From the NCBI RefSeq assembly GCF_018403745.1, contig NZ_BOVP01000004.1:186001-250000 (forward strand): DNA of 64,000 nucleotides, written 5' to 3'. Both the position numbers and the translations under genes were made by a program. This DNA comes from Lactococcus formosensis. GTDB taxonomy: Bacteria; Bacillota; Bacilli; Lactobacillales; Streptococcaceae. Under the pieces are notes generated by a model that did not search any database, was not told where the DNA came from, and was given only the letters and a program-made list of their open reading frames with translations. Below are positions 7,994 to 16,709 of the stretch, in pieces. The stretch's first letter is position 1. The number at the start of each line of letters is the position of its first letter.

Positions 7994-9352
7994 TCAGCCT
8001 TCTGTCCGAGTAAGCACACCCACACACTCCACGTGCTTCGTCTGTGGGAAAAGATCAACGGGTTGTACTTTTTCCAAAAGATAGCCTTCCTCTTCAAAGC
8101 GGACGACATCACGCGCAAATGTTGCCGGATTGCATGAGATATAGACTACAGCTCGTGCTTGGGTTGCTGTGGCGGCTTTGATAAAGCTTTCGTCTAGACC
8201 CTTGCGTGGTGGATCAACAAAGATAACATCAGGTTGGATACCGTCTTGTACCCATTGTGGCATTACTTCTTCTGCTGGTCCAACTTCGTACTGCGCATTT
8301 TTAATATCATTCAGCGCTGCATTTGTCTTAGCGTTTTCAACCGCTTCTGGTATGATTTCCATACCATACACCTGTGCGACCTTATCTGCCATTCCAAGTC
8401 CAATAGTACCGATACCAGAATAAGCATCAATCACGACATCTTTGGCTTTCAAATCTGCAAAATCATAAGCTAATTGATAAAGCTTTTCAGCCTGTGCTGT
8501 GTTGACTTGATAGAAAGCACGAGCAGAGATTTGGAAATCTTTACCTAACATGCTGTCCGTAATATAATCTTTACCTGAGAGCAGTTTGAACTTAGAGCCA
8601 AAGATTGCATTTCCTGTTGATGTATTAATGCTGATTTGGAAAGAGTCCACTTTATTGCTGTATTCAGCGACAAGTTCTGAAAGACCTGCGAATTTCTCTT
8701 TAGTCACAACCAAAATCAGCATCATTTGTCCGCTATGATGACCGCGACGAATCACGATATTGCGTACAATACCTCGTTTCGTTTGCTCATCATAAGGCGG
8801 AATATTGAGCTTAATTAAACTCTCACGCACCTGATTAACCAAGTCATCAATTACAGTATTTTGGATATAAAAATCACGGATTGGCACTAAATCGTGTGAG
8901 TTTTTTCGGAAGAAGCCCGTTTCTGTCTGTCCTTTCACACTACGGACAGGTACTTGTGCTTTATTACGATATTGGCTTTCTTGCTCTGCACCTAAAGTGT
9001 CAAGAACCGGAAAGTCTGGCTTATGTGCGTTTTTACGCAGCACATCAACCACTTGTTGATGTTTAAAGTGAAGCTGGGCTGGATAAGTCATGTGCCCAAA
9101 GTCAGCAATTCCTGTGCGGAGATAGGTCATATTGACATCTTGCACACGATCTGGTGATTGGCTGAGCCATTCTTCAACCTTGCCGAAGCCGAAATTCTTT
9201 CCGACTTTTAGAACTTTCATTTTGATTTCTTCACCGGGTAAGGCATTTTCAACAAAAAAAGGGAAGTTATCTACTTTGATAACTCCTTGCCCTTCATGTG
9301 TTAAGTCAAGGACTGTTCCTTGAATCACTTCATTTTTCTGGAATTTTTTCAT
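7994..9352 (-). CDS. rlmD: 23S rRNA (uracil-5-)-methyltransferase, RlmD/RlmCD type
   Basis: A 452-residue TrmA/RumA-family SAM-dependent enzyme that makes m5U in rRNA. It has an N-terminal TRAM domain (about 5-60), a central domain, SAM motif DAYSGIGTIGL, the FVDPPRKG motif, and catalytic SCNPATFARD. The C-terminus is FPQTKHVECVGVL. The N-terminal region contains no Cys, so the [4Fe-4S] ligands of E. coli RumA are missing. In streptococci a single enzyme of this family (RlmCD) modifies two sites; which applies here is unknown. The gene appears monocistronic. Confidence 0.87.
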   Translation of the reverse strand: MKKFQKNEVIQGTVLDLTHEGQGVIKVDNFPFFVENALPGEEIKMKVLKVGKNFGFGKVEEWLSQSPDRVQDVNMTYLRTGIADFGHMTYPAQLHFKHQQVVDVLRKNAHKPDFPVLDTLGAEQESQYRNKAQVPVRSVKGQTETGFFRKNSHDLVPIRDFYIQNTVIDDLVNQVRESLIKLNIPPYDEQTKRGIVRNIVIRRGHHSGQMMLILVVTKEKFAGLSELVAEYSNKVDSFQISINTSTGNAIFGSKFKLLSGKDYITDSMLGKDFQISARAFYQVNTAQAEKLYQLAYDFADLKAKDVVIDAYSGIGTIGLGMADKVAQVYGMEIIPEAVENAKTNAALNDIKNAQYEVGPAEEVMPQWVQDGIQPDVIFVDPPRKGLDESFIKAATATQARAVVYISCNPATFARDVVRFEEEGYLLEKVQPVDLFPQTKHVECVGVLTRTEG

Positions 9353-9438
9353 GTTTTTATGATAGCATACTCGAGAGAGAAAGTCTAATTACTTTATGTT
9401 CCACTCGGAAAATCACACACAACCTTTTTACGTCTCAA

Positions 9439-9472
9439 AAAATACAGATAATTCACCACTTATCTGTATTTT
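9439..9472. terminator. Bidirectional-looking terminator
   Basis: A perfect 13-base stem (9439-9451 with 9460-9472) with an 8-base loop and T runs on both sides. It closes the carbohydrate operon ending at 9484 on the minus strand. Confidence 0.85.
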
Positions 9473-9483
9473 TTTGTATTTGC

Positions 9484-10344
9484 TTATGTTAGTTCTATGT
9501 CTTTTTTTAAAATTCCCAAGGCCGAGCCAATATGCCCCCCTGCCACCATCCACTTTTTGGCCGCTTTTTGCAGACTTGTTTCTTCAGGGTAATTCAAGAT
9601 ATCAGCAGAAATACTATTAAAAACCCAAGGCACTCCCTCATCACTATTAGGATTTGTATTTACCACATCATAATCATCTGCAAATAATCTCAGATTTGAT
9701 TTCTCTTTCAACCAATCTTTTAACTTAGGGGAAAGTAGCCATGTGCTGCTCGCAAATGGTGTTTGGTCATAGCTTGGGAAATATTTCTTCAAAAAACACT
9801 TCGCTTCAAGATATTTTTTTGAAATAATCTCGTGAGACAAGTTAGCATCAGATGGAATATGAACAGAAATATATTTCTTCCCTACCAATCGTGCCGCTTT
9901 ATCTTTATGTGGCGGAGCAACCCTTTCAAACTCTAATTCTTTAATCCTGTATATCAAGCCACTCGTATAACGCCAAGTCCAAAATCCTCTATTAAATTTA
10001 TAAGTTGAGATTATCTTTCTGGTTTCTTCTAAAAATCTCGTGAAGCACTTCATTGTGTTGATATAAATTTCATAAGATATACCTTGTGGTACGTATATTT
10101 TGCCCCAGCATAAAAAGGCAGCATATAAGTGATAAGTCAGCTCCATCAGCGTATCATTACTGTACAGCTCTCCTAGTCGCTCTGCCTCTTGGCCAGCAAC
10201 TCTAACATCGAGTAACTTTTGTGCGCTCATCCTCAAAATTTTGTCACTAATTATGGAGAAATTTTTTAATACAGCGCTCTGTACCAAATCAGGAATCTCA
10301 ATATCAGCCATAAATTTTTTCATCGGTATTAGTATTGCTTCCAT
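9484..10344 (-). CDS. Acyltransferase-domain protein of the glycoside operon
   Basis: A 286-residue cytosolic protein without a signal peptide. The C-terminal third (ISVHIPSDANLS, then YLEAKCFLKKYFPSYD and LLSPKLKDWL) resembles the small acyltransferase-like/GNAT-like domain proteins often found beside unusual glycoside hydrolases. I cannot assign catalytic residues. It is the last gene of the seven-gene operon and ends at a strong terminator. A role in acylating or deacylating a sugar intermediate is a guess from context. Confidence 0.55.
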   Translation of the reverse strand: MEAILIPMKKFMADIEIPDLVQSAVLKNFSIISDKILRMSAQKLLDVRVAGQEAERLGELYSNDTLMELTYHLYAAFLCWGKIYVPQGISYEIYINTMKCFTRFLEETRKIISTYKFNRGFWTWRYTSGLIYRIKELEFERVAPPHKDKAARLVGKKYISVHIPSDANLSHEIISKKYLEAKCFLKKYFPSYDQTPFASSTWLLSPKLKDWLKEKSNLRLFADDYDVVNTNPNSDEGVPWVFNSISADILNYPEETSLQKAAKKWMVAGGHIGSALGILKKDIELT

Positions 10345-10381
10345 CTCTTCCTCCCAAAATCGACTAAGATAAAAGCTGCTT

Positions 10382-12088
10382 TTATTTTGAGTTGATAACT
10401 TGTATTAAATCTTCTCGCAATTTGTCATAAGCTTTATAATCCTGTTTAAACACAAGAGGGTTACTATTATGACTATCAAGCATCCATTCAGCTGGTTCTT
10501 CTATTTTAAGAAAATCCTTTATAATTTTTGAAACGGCTTCTTCATTTACCTTCTCTGCATTTTTAATGAGACTAAAGTCTTCTATGCCCCTTTGTAACTC
10601 TTTATAACGTAAAGATAAGAGGATATGTCCCGAATATGAAGGATAGATTAAACAGAGATCACCGATAGGTAAAGCTGCTGTATTATATCGGATATCTTGA
10701 CGTACGTTATCTGGCCAACAGTTGTAAGCCCAGCGAAGAAGACCATCTGTTTTAAAGTAATGTGCTAAGAGTCCTTGTACACGTGTTTCTAATAAGGGAC
10801 TGTGAAGAAAAGTGTTTGGCTTGTCTGGATAATTACAGATATAGTACTGAGTTTTTCCTGAATGACTTTGGCTAAGTTCTTTGTAGTTATTACATGTACA
10901 ATAGTAGGAAGTCACTGGATAGTCGATAACCGGCAGCAAGGCTTCAAGTACTGCTTCTTTATCAAAAACCCCTTTTACTTTCAATGTAGGCTCTATTGAC
11001 TTAAGAATATCTAAAGAACGTCTGAATGTATCAATTTCATGTACTTTGGGCTCATCAGAGACGATGCGCACTTTCTCCCAAACTCCTAATGCCTTAAAAT
11101 GTTCAAAAAGCTGTTTGATATAGTGCTCTAGGTCTTTTTTATCTTGGATAAAGTCAATGGTTTCTGTGACTTCGTCATAGTAGCGGATGACCAGCTTTTC
11201 TGGATGGTCAACTTCTTTTATCAAGGGGAAAAATGGTGGTTGCCAAACACCTAATAAACCAAAAACATTGATTTCTTGATCTATGCCTGCGGCGAACATA
11301 CATTCTAAATAACGGTCTAGTACCGAAAAATCACACTGGATTTCCCCTGCTTCATTTTTCTTAACGCTAATCATTGAGTATTCATAAAGATTGGCTGGAT
11401 AGTCTTTGACGATATAATTAAACCAGCCTTTCCACGGAATTTCCCCCGCAATTACTGTGATAACTTTTTGATTAAGGGTTGCCAAGCTCTCCGCCATTTC
11501 ACCAATCAAGCGAAAATGTTCATCGCTCCACAAAGGTACTTGGTAAGTTCGTGCAAGGTTCGAAGGTTGTTGCCAGATATCAAGATTAAAGTTGTGTCCT
11601 GTATCTTCAGGAAAACTATAGTCTCCTACCTTTACTTTTAGAGTCTTAGAAAGTATTTTCTCATCCTGAGATGTTAAGTTTGAACGATAAAGTGTAATTT
11701 CGACTGAATAGGTACCTGCCTGTATCTCGGAAGACGTCGAAAATTCTAGATAGATAGGAACAAAACGATCACCAGAATAAGTTTTGGCTGTCTGTTCTAA
11801 TAGTTTGTCCGTGTATTCAATATTTTCATTTCCCATGTAATATTCTTCAAATTGTAGCGTCACGGGCAGCTCGGATTTGACCTCTATGCGATAGATTGGA
11901 ATTTCAATTTGATCAGGAATGGAAAATTCTTTTCCCAACACAAAATGATTTTCACAGCCATCGTGTAATAATAAATGGCATGCCCCAAAACTATTTTTAT
12001 AAATGGGTAATGACTCAAGCTCATCAGGTGTCCCTGAGAACATGCTCGTCGATGCCTTATAACTTTCATGAACTATATAAGCCTTCAT
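10382..12088 (-). CDS. DUF4091 (GH123-like) protein
   Basis: A 568-residue protein with a beta-rich N-terminal domain (to about residue 150), then a TIM-barrel-like segment with NVFGLLGVWQPPF and VRIVSDEPKVHEID. The C-terminal part (GLLRWAYNCWPDN, LSLRYKELQRGIEDFSLI) is characteristic of DUF4091, which is related to the catalytic domain of GH123. There is no signal peptide, so it should act on imported oligosaccharides. The paired acidic residues in SDEP could be catalytic. It lies between an esterase and the acyltransferase-domain gene in the same operon. The substrate is unknown. Confidence 0.7.
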   Translation of the reverse strand: MKAYIVHESYKASTSMFSGTPDELESLPIYKNSFGACHLLLHDGCENHFVLGKEFSIPDQIEIPIYRIEVKSELPVTLQFEEYYMGNENIEYTDKLLEQTAKTYSGDRFVPIYLEFSTSSEIQAGTYSVEITLYRSNLTSQDEKILSKTLKVKVGDYSFPEDTGHNFNLDIWQQPSNLARTYQVPLWSDEHFRLIGEMAESLATLNQKVITVIAGEIPWKGWFNYIVKDYPANLYEYSMISVKKNEAGEIQCDFSVLDRYLECMFAAGIDQEINVFGLLGVWQPPFFPLIKEVDHPEKLVIRYYDEVTETIDFIQDKKDLEHYIKQLFEHFKALGVWEKVRIVSDEPKVHEIDTFRRSLDILKSIEPTLKVKGVFDKEAVLEALLPVIDYPVTSYYCTCNNYKELSQSHSGKTQYYICNYPDKPNTFLHSPLLETRVQGLLAHYFKTDGLLRWAYNCWPDNVRQDIRYNTAALPIGDLCLIYPSYSGHILLSLRYKELQRGIEDFSLIKNAEKVNEEAVSKIIKDFLKIEEPAEWMLDSHNSNPLVFKQDYKAYDKLREDLIQVINSK

Positions 12089-12100
12089 TTTTTCCTCTTT

Positions 12101-13072
12101 CTAAGTAATATATTGACTTGGTTTGGTTAGTCTTTCTAAAATTTTCTTGCACTGTATCTCACCAAATTTTTCAGGAATTAACTCTGAGAGCTGGGAGAGT
12201 GTCAACTTCTTTACTATCTTTAACTTGCTTCTATCTTCTTTCCAGTAGGGGAAAGCTTGCAATAGAACGTCTTTATTATTGCTGTCTTCAAGTAAATCCC
12301 CAATAGAATAATCTGCTAAGCTATCTGGCACACGCTTACCCCTTGTGGTTTCCCAGTTTATTTCCATCCATTCGACAACTTCCGAAAACCAACGGGTGAA
12401 TCGCTTATCTATCATTTTTTCTTGAGCACCAAACATTTTCGTAGCTAACGATAAACCGTGAAGGCCTTTTTGGAAGATATGTGCCTCAAAAGGAATATCA
12501 TTTTCTTCCAGAGCGCGAAGATATAATAAGGAATTCTCTATAGGTACCACATTGTCCTCAAATGTTGAAAAGAGGAAAGTGGGAGGTGTTTCTCTCGTTA
12601 CATAAGTTTCTAAGGAAGGTGCTTCAATCTGCATCACTTGGGCAAAAGATTTCAAAATAGCTGGGTAGCCTAAAATACAGAGGTTTGGCTTAACTGGTGA
12701 CAGATTAGAAAGAGCAGCAGCTAAATGTCCTCCTGCCGAAAAACCGATGACTGCGATTTTATTTTCATCAATCTTCCATATTGTCGCTAAATCTTGAATT
12801 TTTAGTAAGGCTTTTTGTGCATCTTCGAGGGACTTCTCAAAACTTCTTTTATCTCCGACGTGATAGCGAAGTACACCTGTATGATAACCCTGAGCAAGAA
12901 AATTCAAGGCGATTGGTTCTCCTTCTCGTTCACTACAAAAAGAATAGCTGCCCCCTGGAATTACTAAAACAAAAGGTCGATTTCCTACACGTGAAAACTC
13001 TTCTTTATCTTCATGTAGATAAACTGTTAAACTTGCTTCATCATCAAAGTTAAAAGTTTTAGTTATCATCAC
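12101..13072 (-). CDS. Alpha/beta-hydrolase esterase
   Basis: A 323-residue cytosolic esterase of the acetyl-xylan-esterase/BD-FAE type. It has the oxyanion segment VIPGGSYSFCSEREGEP, nucleophile elbow GFSAGGH, an acid in FSTFEDNVVPIENS and catalytic His in KGLHGLS. The last about 75 residues extend beyond the usual hydrolase core. It overlaps the GH1 gene by 14 bases, so the two are coupled. Removing acetyl or acyl groups from a beta-glycoside would suit the operon, but this is inferred. Confidence 0.78.
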   Translation of the reverse strand: MMITKTFNFDDEASLTVYLHEDKEEFSRVGNRPFVLVIPGGSYSFCSEREGEPIALNFLAQGYHTGVLRYHVGDKRSFEKSLEDAQKALLKIQDLATIWKIDENKIAVIGFSAGGHLAAALSNLSPVKPNLCILGYPAILKSFAQVMQIEAPSLETYVTRETPPTFLFSTFEDNVVPIENSLLYLRALEENDIPFEAHIFQKGLHGLSLATKMFGAQEKMIDKRFTRWFSEVVEWMEINWETTRGKRVPDSLADYSIGDLLEDSNNKDVLLQAFPYWKEDRSKLKIVKKLTLSQLSELIPEKFGEIQCKKILERLTKPSQYIT

Positions 13073-14408
13073 TTTCCTCTATTTCATTTTTAGAAATAAG
13101 CTCTTGATACCAGTAAAAGCTATCTTTTTTGTATCTCGCTAAATCTAGGAGGTCTTCATCCGTCCGGTTAACATAGATAAAGCCATAGCATTTTTTCATT
13201 CCTTCATGAGTGCTTACCAAATCAATCGCACTCCATGGGCAATATCCAATCACCTCAACACCATCAGCCATCGCTAGAGCCATTTGCTCAATATGCTCCT
13301 TCAAGTAATCAATTCTATATTGATCATGTACAGCGCCATCATCTGTCAAGATATCATTTGCCCCAATACCATTCTCCGTAATTAAAAGTGGCAAATGGTA
13401 TCTTGAATAAATTTCATTCAGAGTAAATCGGAAACCTTTTGGATCAATGGGCCAGCCGAACTCAGTCATCTGGAGATGTGTATTTTCAACGGATTGGAAA
13501 AAACCAGGGATTCCAAATCCAGACTGCTGATCAATGTTATTGTCTTTTTCAAAATAGCTTGCAACTGTCATTGTATTATAGTAGTTAAAGGCAATATAGT
13601 CACAAGTTCCTTGAGATAAAATTTCTTGATCTTCTTTCGTCACGATCGGAGCCGCTCCGATGCTCTCTAAGATATGCCAAGCATTGTGATTATATCTACC
13701 AAAAACAGCAACATCTAAGAAAAGCCAGTTTCTTAAAGCACTCATATTTAATGCAGCCAACTGATCTTCTGGCCGGTCAGAAGCTGGATAAACACTTGCA
13801 ATATTTGGCGCAGGCCCTATTTTTCCTTGATAATTTCCTTCATGGAACATTTTTGTGACTTTCGCTTGAGCCACTAACATATGATGATTTTCTTGGAATT
13901 TTTCCTTCATACTTTTTTGACTCGTGCCTATCACTGAACCTGCGAGAGCCATCACATTTTGCTCGTTAATAGTTTGCCATAAAGGGACATCATCTGCAAA
14001 ATAATCAAAGAGAACTTGGCAGTAGCGTGTGAATTCTTCGATGGTCTCACGATTTTCCCAGCCCCCTTTTTCTGCAATATAAAGTGGTAAATCAAAATGG
14101 AAAACAGTAACAACCGGTTGTATTTCATTTTCATTGAGCAGATTTATGAGGTTCTTATAAAATTGGATGCCCTCTGGATTAACTTTCCCGTCTGGCATGA
14201 CACGACTCCAAGAAATAGAAAATCTATAAGCTTTGAGTCCAAGTTCCTTAAAGAGCTCTACATCTGCTTTATAGTGATGATAGTGGTCAGAGGCTACTTT
14301 AAAATCTGTCGTACCTTCAGGTATCTTTTTTACGTCTTGAACAGAAGGACCTTTTCCCTCTTCATTCCAAGCTCCCTCCACTTGATAAGCACTTGTTGAT
14401 GCCCCCAT
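13059..14408 (-). CDS. GH1 6-phospho-beta-glucosidase with 5' frameshift
   Basis: A GH1 enzyme that hydrolyses phosphorylated beta-glucosides. It has acid/base TINEQN, nucleophile LLITENG, and the phosphate-recognition motif S-T-H-E-G-M-K-K-C-Y near the C-terminus. The in-frame ATG (14406-14408) would give 449 residues starting MGASTSAYQVEGA. Upstream, in another frame, ATG at 14432-14434 with a good ribosome site encodes MMKFKQDFLWG, the missing GH1 N-terminus. The two parts join only if the run of five G (14402-14406 on the minus strand) had six. So this is either a one-base deletion, a sequencing error, or phase variation. Without the first strand the enzyme may be unstable. Confidence 0.85.
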   Translation of the reverse strand: MGASTSAYQVEGAWNEEGKGPSVQDVKKIPEGTTDFKVASDHYHHYKADVELFKELGLKAYRFSISWSRVMPDGKVNPEGIQFYKNLINLLNENEIQPVVTVFHFDLPLYIAEKGGWENRETIEEFTRYCQVLFDYFADDVPLWQTINEQNVMALAGSVIGTSQKSMKEKFQENHHMLVAQAKVTKMFHEGNYQGKIGPAPNIASVYPASDRPEDQLAALNMSALRNWLFLDVAVFGRYNHNAWHILESIGAAPIVTKEDQEILSQGTCDYIAFNYYNTMTVASYFEKDNNIDQQSGFGIPGFFQSVENTHLQMTEFGWPIDPKGFRFTLNEIYSRYHLPLLITENGIGANDILTDDGAVHDQYRIDYLKEHIEQMALAMADGVEVIGYCPWSAIDLVSTHEGMKKCYGFIYVNRTDEDLLDLARYKKDSFYWYQELISKNEIEESDDN

Positions 14409-14436
14409 AAAAAATCTTGTTTAAATTTCATCATTC

Positions 14437-15321
14437 TCAGATTCCCTTTCTTGCTGCTCCAATAAGATTAGCATCAGCTTTAAATTTAGCTGCTTCTACC
14501 ACGATTGGTTGTAGTGTTTTCTTAATAATTGGAGCTGTTGTAAACAGTTTTTGATAAGCTTCTTCGACCTTCTCGATAAGAAGAGGTTGTTGACTAATGC
14601 CTCCGCCAATCACAATCTTTTCAAGGTCTAAAATAAGTTGAAGATTGAAGCACAGTATTGCGACTCCTTCACAGTAACTTGAAAAAAGTTGTGCTGCTTC
14701 TTTATCTTTTGAACTTTTTAAAGCGCTAAAAACGAGTGGCCCATCATTCTCTACTTGAAGCTGGTTTGCTAATGAACTTATGAGCTTTACAGCGGAAAGT
14801 CCCATACCTACAAAGGAGTCTGCTCCGTGAACCGCTCTTTCTCGGATCCAAAAGCTTACTTCTCCCGCCTGATTATGGCTGCCTTTATAGAGTTGCTCAT
14901 TGATACAAATTCCTGTTCCGACACCTGTACCTAAAATAATGGCTGCACCATTTTTGATGCCTCTAAGACTTCCAAAGCTCATTTCTCCTAGGGTTGCAGC
15001 CTTGGCGTCATTTTCAACAACGACTTCAAAATTTTCCATTCCTTCATTGTCAGCAATTAATGTTTTCAAATTTATACCATTCAGGTATGAAACTGCTCCT
15101 CCATAGAAAACAGTACCCGATTCATCAACTGAACCAGGGACTGAAAAAGCTATTTTTGTGAAAGAATTGATTTTTATATAGTCATTAATTATTTTTTTTA
15201 TTTGTTGACAAAATTCCTCTAAATTTTTTGCAGTAGGCAGTTTATCTTTAGTTGTAACTTTTTCATTCTCAACAAATCCTACTTTGATGTGTGTTCCACC
15301 AATATCAATTCCTAAAATCAT
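14437..15321 (-). CDS. ROK-family sugar kinase
   Basis: A 294-residue kinase with ATP motif GIDIGGTHIKVG at the start, catalytic ENDAKAATLGE and LGTGVGTGICINEQL. The classical ROK zinc motif (CxCGxxGC) is absent. Such kinases phosphorylate glucose, N-acetyl sugars or intact beta-glucosides. GGGG precedes the ATG at 15319-15321. It sits between the PTS permease and GH1 genes; a phosphorylated product would suit the phospho-glucosidase next door. The substrate is not deducible. Confidence 0.83.
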   Translation of the reverse strand: MILGIDIGGTHIKVGFVENEKVTTKDKLPTAKNLEEFCQQIKKIINDYIKINSFTKIAFSVPGSVDESGTVFYGGAVSYLNGINLKTLIADNEGMENFEVVVENDAKAATLGEMSFGSLRGIKNGAAIILGTGVGTGICINEQLYKGSHNQAGEVSFWIRERAVHGADSFVGMGLSAVKLISSLANQLQVENDGPLVFSALKSSKDKEAAQLFSSYCEGVAILCFNLQLILDLEKIVIGGGISQQPLLIEKVEEAYQKLFTTAPIIKKTLQPIVVEAAKFKADANLIGAARKGI

Positions 15322-15333
15322 CAATTCCCCTTT

Positions 15334-16680
15334 TTATGCTTGCATACTTTCTTGTAAGCTTTGTTCTTTGGTTTCATGACGGCTTAGTTGTTCTGCTGCC
15401 ATTTCAAGTTCATATTCTTTTTTATCCGCAATTTTAATAAATGGATACCACATAACAATACCAATCAACATACTAATAACCATCAAGATTGTATAATTTA
15501 ATCCACCTGAGAGAGGCATTTTGACAAAGACTGGAGTAGTCCATGGCAACAGACTCATTGTGGGATTAAGATTGATTGGTAAAATGGTAGTTGTTAACCC
15601 CCAAGTCACAAAACCAGCAATTAACTGTGTGAACACTTGCGGAATAAAGAAAATAGGATTCAAAATGATTGGCATACCAAACATAATCGGTTCTGTAATA
15701 TTAAACAAAGAAGGAATGAAAGAGAGTTTACCCAACTGTTTCATTTTGGCTGATTTGCTACGAATCATGAAGAAAGTGACAAAGCCCATAAATCCAGCTG
15801 CGTACATACCCATGTAGATAACTGATGGGATAAGGAGAGGAAGGTCTTCACCTTTTTGAAAGGCGCCAATATTTGTGACAATCATTGTCATTGTAATCAT
15901 GCCTAAAGGACCTTGTAAAACGGCATTATGGATACCAAAGAACCAAAGGATAGCTAATATTTCCATAATAAGGATAATTGACAAAGGACTTGCTGCCAAT
16001 GAGTTTAGTGGTGCACTGACGACATCGATGAAGAATTGGAAGATTGAACCTGAAGCTGTAAATCCAAAGGCCACACGTAAAGCAAAGACCAAAGTAAAGA
16101 TAAGTGTAACTACAAAGACTGGTGCTAAAGATTGTGTAACCATCGGAGGAACACTTTCAGGAAGCTTAAGCATTATTTTCTTCTTAGAAAGAAAGGCGTA
16201 GAGACGTGTCACTAAAAGTGCTGTTAACATCCCAATAAAGAGACCTTGACCACCCAAGAAGTCAAGTTTCAAAGCTCCGATAGCTTGAGTTACTTCCTGA
16301 CCATCTTGTATCACAGTAGTTGAGATTGTTTGAGGCATTAGCATAATGAAACTTGCTAAAGAAATAAGGGCAGAATTTCGTTTATTTGCTCCCAGTTGTT
16401 TCGCATAAGAGTAAGCTAAACTATAGACCACATAGAGTGAGAACACTCCAGTAGCACCATTTGTGATTGCCTCTACATGGGGATAAATTCCTATCTTAGT
16501 TAAAAATTCAATCCATGCAGGAATCGGGAAATTACCGATGATTGTAATAAAGGCTATACCCAATGTAATTGGACTGGTACGAATAAAGCCTTCCATAAGT
16601 GCGGCCAAAACTTTATTTTGCTGTAAGCGTGAAGCTACCGGCATCAATTTGTCATTTAGAAAAACTTCTAATTTGCTCAT
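15334..16680 (-). CDS. PTS lactose/cellobiose-family EIIC permease
   Basis: A 448-residue polytopic membrane protein of the CelB/LicC type: about ten hydrophobic segments, the conserved GIHNAVLQGP-like loop and NITEPIMFGMPIILNP near residue 335, the substrate-binding loop of this family. It forms the sugar channel of a phosphotransferase system. No EIIA or EIIB gene lies in this operon, so the partner subunits must be encoded elsewhere or the permease works without them. It is the second gene of the operon, behind GH3. Confidence 0.88.
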   Translation of the reverse strand: MSKLEVFLNDKLMPVASRLQQNKVLAALMEGFIRTSPITLGIAFITIIGNFPIPAWIEFLTKIGIYPHVEAITNGATGVFSLYVVYSLAYSYAKQLGANKRNSALISLASFIMLMPQTISTTVIQDGQEVTQAIGALKLDFLGGQGLFIGMLTALLVTRLYAFLSKKKIMLKLPESVPPMVTQSLAPVFVVTLIFTLVFALRVAFGFTASGSIFQFFIDVVSAPLNSLAASPLSIILIMEILAILWFFGIHNAVLQGPLGMITMTMIVTNIGAFQKGEDLPLLIPSVIYMGMYAAGFMGFVTFFMIRSKSAKMKQLGKLSFIPSLFNITEPIMFGMPIILNPIFFIPQVFTQLIAGFVTWGLTTTILPINLNPTMSLLPWTTPVFVKMPLSGGLNYTILMVISMLIGIVMWYPFIKIADKKEYELEMAAEQLSRHETKEQSLQESMQA

Positions 16681-16709
16681 TTTATACTCCTAATATTTAT
16701 TTCTAATAG

